From NCBI GenBank assembly GCA_948474755.1, contig CAOLHI010003124.1, positions 1-64,000 on the forward strand: a stretch of DNA of 64,000 nucleotides, written 5' to 3'. This document shows, in pieces, positions 58,840 to 64,000 of this stretch; the stretch's first letter is position 1, and each line of letters opens with the position of its first letter. This DNA comes from Ctenosaura bakeri (Eukaryota > Chordata > Lepidosauria > Squamata > Iguanidae). The notes under the pieces are model-generated. The model was not told the DNA's origin, made no database searches, and saw nothing but the letters and a program-made list of their open reading frames with translations. The translations under genes and the position numbers were made by a program.

Positions 58840-58970
58840 AATGGATGTTGTCTCCTTTTAGTTTCTAATTCTTATGCTTTGTTCTTTCTTTATGTTGTTT
58901 TTCTTTTTTTTTCTTTGAACAGTTTTAGGGTTTTTAGAAACTATTAATAAATATATTTTTAAAAAACTTT
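58840..58970 (+). mobile_element. L1-like 3' end stub
   Basis: Pyrimidine-rich sequence leads into TTTTTAGAAACTATTAATAAATATATTTTTAAAAAAC, the same 3' end pattern (AATAAAxAT..TTTTAAAAAA) as the L1 at 34811. Confidence 0.5.
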
Positions 58971-60939
58971 GAAAGAGAAAGTCCTCCTCTCTGATAAGGA
59001 GACAAGGAGGGGGTGAGCAGAATGAAGGTTAAACAAACAACCTAGAGAAGCAGAGAAGAACAGTGAGAAAGAGAGAGAGTATAGAGTGGGAAAGAATGAA
59101 GATGGAAGAGGAAAAGGGAGAATGTCAGGATGGGGAGACAGGACTAAGAGGTTCCTAAGCCATGTGAAACTGAAGGGTCTTGCTAGCTTTTATAAAAAAA
59201 AAAAAGTCAAAGATTTTGTGTGTCATTAGTATGAGAACAAAAAAGCAGTAGGCACAAAAGACTGATGGAAAGAAGCACACCAGAAAAATAGGGGTGAATT
59301 TGTTCTTGTTTAGGAAATGAAAACATACAAAATGAGAAAGTACTCCAGCATCAGTCTTTAAAAGGTCAAGGCAAATAGTTGCTTGGTGACGGAATTATAG
59401 GTGTTAAAATCCATGTTTCAGTATTTAGAGAAAGCAAAACATTGCAAAATTGTTTTGTCAAGTAATGGAGCTTGTTCGTTGTGTACTGGAGCAAGTAATA
59501 TGAAATGTTGTAAAGGATGGAATCTCTATTTTGTCATGTGTATATTCATTTTAACGTACAACATTATTTTGTCTAAATCTATGCTAATAATGATGGTAGT
59601 AAACTATTCTTAAATAAAAAGCTATGTTTCAAAACTGGGTTCTGACCTGAGCACCTCCATGATTGTGGACAGATGTTGTTTAGTGTGATACAGCAGGAAT
59701 CAGCTTTTACTCCATAACAGCAAAGTGTCAAATTAAAACTGGGCTTGCAAATTTGACTTTCCTAGGCACCACAGCTCTGTCCTCTTATTATGGAGAACTT
59801 GTTAAGATTACTGCTCCTCTAATGATATGGAGCACCATTTTACATGTAGGCAAGAGGGAAAGCATGTGAAGAGGCAGCTAAGCACAGAAGTGATGCTAAT
59901 ATCGCTTCATATTGCCTCTCAATTGCATGAGAAGTGGAACTAAGTATTCTTTAAGTGTTGCATGATTAAGTAAACTAGAAAAGACATTGGGGATCATGTG
60001 ATGTGAATTCAGAAATTATTCCAGAGTATTTATAGGATACTTAAAACTAATTGAGAAATGGATAGGAATAAGGGAAATGCTTTGCTTGTATGTGCAGCAG
60101 AGTATATAAAAGAACAGGCAGGAGCATCTTCCTAGCCTCTGCGCACAGTTGCAGATTGTCACTGGGGGGGGGTGATGCTGTGCTTTTATTCTCAATGTTA
60201 TTGTTTAAATTATTTTAAACTGTTTAAAAGTATTGTTGTTTTTAATTTGTTGTTGCTGTTGCTGTATGTCTTCAGCTCATGGCATCCTTAAGGTGAACCC
60301 ATCACAGAGTTTTCTTGACAAGATTTTTCCAGAGGGGAGTTGCCATGTTTTTTATTTTTATTTTTTGTTTGTTTTTGCATCTGTGGTTTATAATTTTTAC
60401 TGAGGGTTTTTCATATACTATAAAACTCTAAGCAAAGCAACAAACTTAAAGAAAAAAAAAGACTAAAAAAGAAAAAAACAAAATATGAGATTTTTTTAAA
60501 AAAGTTAGAAAGGTTAATACTTTTTAAGATACACTACTATTACTCTTCCCCTAAATTAAGCTAAACATATTACCCCCTTTCATTGTAACAACAATCTATC
60601 CTAATATAAAATATCAAATAGTAAATTCTTTCATCTTAATTAGGGGAATTTTCTCTTTTCTTTTCCAACTATTTCTCCTTTCCTCTGACTCTTATCCAGA
60701 GAAAACAAATCCACTTTTCAATAACAAACCAATCTCTTAACCTGTTTTTGCTTACAGAGCACTTATAGAAACAATCAGTATTCTAGCTTTCAAAAGTACC
60801 TTTCCAACTTTTAATTTAATTACTGTGAGCCCTCTCTTCATCTGTGATTTCCAGTTTATGCAGAGAGCTGTGTCCTATACCTAAAATGTCAGTGACATGA
60901 ATATGGATACACTGAAGCATCTGTGCACATGTTGCTCCC

Positions 60940-61031
60940 ATTGAATATAATGGGACTTGAGATTTGCAATTTCTGCGATTTGTGGGGGTTACCGAAATGG
61001 AACCCTTGCATACAGAGAGGACCCACTGTGC
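60940..61031. mobile_element. Tigger-like fragment
   Basis: 'gatttgcaatttctgcgatttgtgggggtt' and AGAGAGGACCCACTGTG resemble one half of the elements at 4059 and 62890. Confidence 0.45.
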
Positions 61032-61312
61032 ATTTAAAATAACTTGGTGAATTTAAAATAAACTTATTAAAGTCACACTCTTGTTGAACTTTCTGTTTTC
61101 AATATACTATTTGACAGGACAATAAGGACAATAGTCCTTAAAGTCACTCGTCTTAGTACAGAAAGCGGGAAACTCACCAAGATAAAAATGTCACCACTGA
61201 ATTGAAGATCTCTTCTAGCATTAAGAATACCATTTTTTTCACTGTTTGTCATTTGATTAAAATTACAGTACCACTGAGACATTTAAAAAAAAAAAACTCA
61301 CTGGCAATACAA

Positions 61313-61329
61313 AAAGAGAGAGAGAGAGA
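61313..61329. repeat. (AG)n run
   Basis: AGAGAGAGAGAGAGAGAA, a short dinucleotide repeat. Confidence 0.9.
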
Positions 61330-62889
61330 AGAATACCAAATGTTCTAGAAGGAGTAGTTAAGAAAGTGAGGTGCAGACTCAGTATTCTTTACAGGCTCAC
61401 ATATATTGGTGTGAGCTTGATGGATTTTTGCTGCGGTCCACTTAACACTTTGCTTGCTTTCAACTCCTGTGGTCCCTGCAATCTTAGCAAGAATCCCAGA
61501 CCTTTGAGGGTGATCTCTGTGCTCCCCACTTCTCTAGGGGAGAGAATCAGCAGCCAGAATTTGCCTATAAGGCTGTGATTGTCACCACTGCAGCTTTCCC
61601 TCATAGAGGGTTATGGACGGGTGTCTGTCCACCATCGTCTTACCTGGGAGTCCTACCATGGCCATCCTCTGAGACTGAGAGAGTATAACTTGCCTTAGTC
61701 ATCCAGTGATTTTTCCATGGCTGAACAGAGATTTGAATCCTGGTCTCTAGAGTACTAGTCCAGTATTCAAACCACTATACCACACTGACTTTTGTCAGCA
61801 TCTTTAACAGGATGCCTTAATTAAAAAAAAAAAAAACTTTCTCATGATACTCATTATTTTTTCTCTATATTTTGTTCTAATCTGCATTCTGAGCTGCCTC
61901 ATCTTCCATGTTGGCAGAAAAATGCGGTATAAGTAAAGAAATACCATAATCTAATCTTCCATATTCATTTTGGTTATCTTGCCTGTTTTGCATTTCACTG
62001 TTTAAAAATGAATGTCAAGATTTCCACATACCAGGAGTGGAGAGAATGCAGGTTACAAGCAGCTCCCAAACCCCACCTTTATGGCCTCTGAAGCCTCCAA
62101 AACTCTTTTCCATTATTTATTTTTTGCACCAGTCTAAGGCAATTTTTATCCAAAAACCATGTAAAAGGACCCTGAAGCTTCATTAAATGTGTGAAAATGC
62201 CCTCCCACACATCCAGCTTCCAACCCTCCACGTGTCTCTTTATGTCAGGCATATATTGGCCAAAATGGAAACAGGAAATGATATTTCATCATTTCCAGTG
62301 GCCATTTTGGGCAATATACTGCACTGACAGGTGGATGTGGCCTATGAGAGTTTGCAGGGTAATTGTCCCCTCTCCCCTGCACAGTCGTCAACTCCTTTTA
62401 AGTTGAGATGGATTGTTCACATGTGCATGTTATACATGTAAGAAGGAGATTCTCAAAATGTACACACCTACATGTGAGGGTGGAGTTTTTGCCCTGAATC
62501 CCTGACACCGGGGGCTTCCATCTGTACTTAAACATGTTGTGAATTTTGTATCACTTTTGCTCTTTTCATCATTTACAGAAGATAGCATTCCCTACCCACA
62601 AATATTCGTTAGTATTACCTGATCAGTGTAAGTGTTTCTCTTGATCTGCTGCAGATATGGGGAAACTTCTTCATGTCAATTGTTGCTCTTTATAAATTTT
62701 GTATGCATCTGGTGCAAGATACTGTGTGCATAACCACACTTATTTCTATTTTGCAGAGCAGCATGTGCAAGAGTTTGCACATCCAGCCACTGGGGCTGGC
62801 TGTAGGTTCTGTGCACTTTGGTGTGCTGAGCAGTGAGCCTCATTTGCTGTTCTGCCAGAAGGAGCAAAATGCTTTGTGCTAACTGTATA

Positions 62890-63111
62890 GTCAACCTTCC
62901 ATATCCGTGCATTCTGTATCCATCGATTCAACCAACCATAGCTTGAAAATTTTCCAAAAAGGAAAATTCTATAAAAGCAAAATTTGTTTTTGCCATTTTA
63001 TATAAGGGACACCAATTTATTACATCATTGAGCATAATGAGCATCCACAAGTTTTGATATTCATGGGAGGTCCACCCCTAGCATATACCAAGGGGCCAAT
63101 GTATACACAAT
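62890..63111. mobile_element. Tigger/MER2-like non-autonomous element
   Basis: GTCAACCTTCCATATCCGTG, 'attctgtatccatcgattcaaccaaccatagcttgaaaattttccaaaaagg' and a right end CCAAGGGGCCAATG followed by TA. The 'TATCCGTGxATTC..GATTCAACCAACC' wording is typical of this group. About 220 bp, no ORF. Confidence 0.65.
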
Positions 63112-63139
63112 GCTCCTCAACTTAATAGCTATGTAATCA

Positions 63140-63700
63140 TGTCTGCATCACTGCCTCTCCCCAGGCAGGAAGGGGCTCACCCACAGAATCTCCCTTCTGT
63201 GAAATACCAAACTCTTTTGGATAGCTGCCACCACCTCCTTTACCTGTGGAACTTTCCCCACTGAGGTTATCTGCCTCGGGAACTCCATTCCCCTTTTCTC
63301 TCCTTCCTTCTGGGAGACAGAGTAACTAATAATATAATCAGCCAGTTTACTTGGCTTTCCCACCTTTCCTGTAGCAAAGGACACTAGTGTCCAACCAGAA
63401 GATACTAGTGGGTCACGGAGATAAGATAAAACTTTATTCTGAACAAGAAGCATTACATCGTACAAGCAGATTCAACCACCATCCAGTCTATGATGGTGAG
63501 TATACATCCATAACACTGCTAACTAAACTGGTCCCTAATCTACTCACTTGGCATCTTGCCAAGCCTCACACCTTCCCAGTGACTTTGAGGAAGATTGACA
63601 CAAAGGCTTTTTGGCAGGTTGTGTTGTTTAAAAGCCTTCTGCCTGAAGTTTGGTTAGTTCTTTCACTCTTGTGAGTCTTGGAGTGTCATCTTGATCAGCT
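63140..63700 (-). mobile_element. Possible LTR-like segment, antisense
   Basis: On the minus strand AATAAAGTTTTATC (near 63435) resembles the polyadenylation region of the LTR at 42590. The rest is unrecognised. No ends or duplication were found. Confidence 0.25.
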
Positions 63701-64000
63701 TCACTACTACATTAGCTTGTACTGAGTTGGCACTGGGCTGTGCCATTATAATGCCCGCCATTTCTGCCAAGGGTGTTGTAGAAGAACAAAGATAATGGAG
63801 TACTGTTTTTAATACTTTTCTAAGCTTAGAAGGAAAGAAGGGAGACCTATTGTGCAGAACTTGGTTTGAGTGACAAATAAAATATAATTAGTTTTTTCCA
63901 CTCTTTGTCCTCATTAGGAGAGGAAAAATCAGTGTTGTGTGCAGTCCAGCTAACTTTTCTGACAGGTTCTCTAAGTTAACCCAATCCATTTAGAATTTAA

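Larger units (their letters stand above)
60350..61658 (-). mobile_element. Insertion with L1-type 3' end, antisense, inside SINE
   Basis: It starts with TTTTTTATTTTTATTTTTTG, a reversed A-rich tail, then 'tataatttttactgagggtttttcatatac', similar to the reversed L1 tails at 27582 and 39931. A short CCATG duplication lies at its borders. The part beyond 60940 includes Tigger-like sequence, and I could not show that the whole 1.3 kb is L1. Confidence 0.6.
60248..61795 (-). mobile_element. MIR/CORE-like SINE split in two by a 1.3-kb insertion
   Basis: The first half (60248-60349) runs TTGTTGTTGCTGTTGCTG, 'ttcttgacaagatttttccagagg', to AGTTGCCATG. The second half (61659-61795) resumes CCATGGCCATCCTCTGAGACTG, 'atttgaatcctggtctct' and ends with the reversed head CCACTATACCACACTGAC. 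Set end to end, the halves make one normal SINE copy. Confidence 0.8.
45159..64000 (+). other. NUBPL: NUBPL intron, at least 18.8 kb (runs off window)
   Basis: It starts GTAAGT after an in-phase exon, and no later NUBPL exon is visible. It carries the large antisense CR1, a hAT element, LTR-like and SINE copies. Stretches without anything I recognise are 53951-57394, 57736-58839, 58971-60247 and 61796-62889; these are AT-rich with only random small ORFs. Confidence 0.7.

Noticed and set aside
45425..64000. Next NUBPL exon (VLGLVQNMS..CxxC region)
   Set aside because: Looked for by eye in all + strand frames after 45158. No stretch matched the expected wording with splice sites, so it is taken to lie beyond the window.
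1..64000. CRISPR array, operons, prophage or other bacterial system
   Set aside because: No spaced direct repeats, no ribosome-binding sites and no dense genes. All evidence is of an animal nuclear intron.

Overview
The window is a piece of a vertebrate nuclear genome, most likely from a squamate reptile (lizard type). The host coding content is five small exons on the + strand whose conceptual translation matches NUBPL, the mitochondrial P-loop ATPase that helps assemble iron-sulfur clusters into respiratory complex I. The exons lie at 8275-8365, 17263-17302, 17405-17495, 42089-42182 and 45073-45158. Reading phase is continuous across every junction, and each internal edge has AG/GT splice sites. 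They cover the central part of the protein. The start with the P-loop and the C-terminal part are outside the window. Only about 400 of 64,000 bases are host coding sequence. Since earlier exons must lie to the left and later ones to the right, the whole window is probably inside this one gene.

The rest is intron filled with mobile elements. The mix points to squamates: CR1, L2 and L1 LINEs, a DIRS tyrosine-recombinase retrotransposon, tRNA-derived and 5S-rRNA-derived SINEs, hAT and Tigger/pogo-like MITEs, and several LTR-like segments.

Layout: 1-2020 holds the 3' part of a broken DIRS element. 2-8 kb holds SINEs, an L2 tail and small DNA transposons. 8-17.5 kb holds three NUBPL exons separated by a 8.9 kb and a 102 bp intron. 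17.5-42 kb is a 24.6 kb intron with a decayed CR1, two L2 copies, three L1 tails and LTR-like elements. 42-45 kb holds two more exons plus an LTR nested in an L2 and a MITE with a long hairpin. 45-64 kb is one long intron start with a near full-length but inactivated antisense CR1 (50.3-53.9 kb), a hAT element with a perfect 8-bp target duplication, and a SINE split by an apparent L1 insertion.

I found no second host gene, no structural RNA gene, no CRISPR array and nothing bacterial. The most unusual items are the 39-bp-arm hairpin at 43571-43656, the 49-bp near-perfect palindrome at 47945-47993, and a CR1 reverse transcriptase whose catalytic ADD motif reads ADN. Repeat family names are by eye from memory of the families; boundaries without target duplications are approximate.
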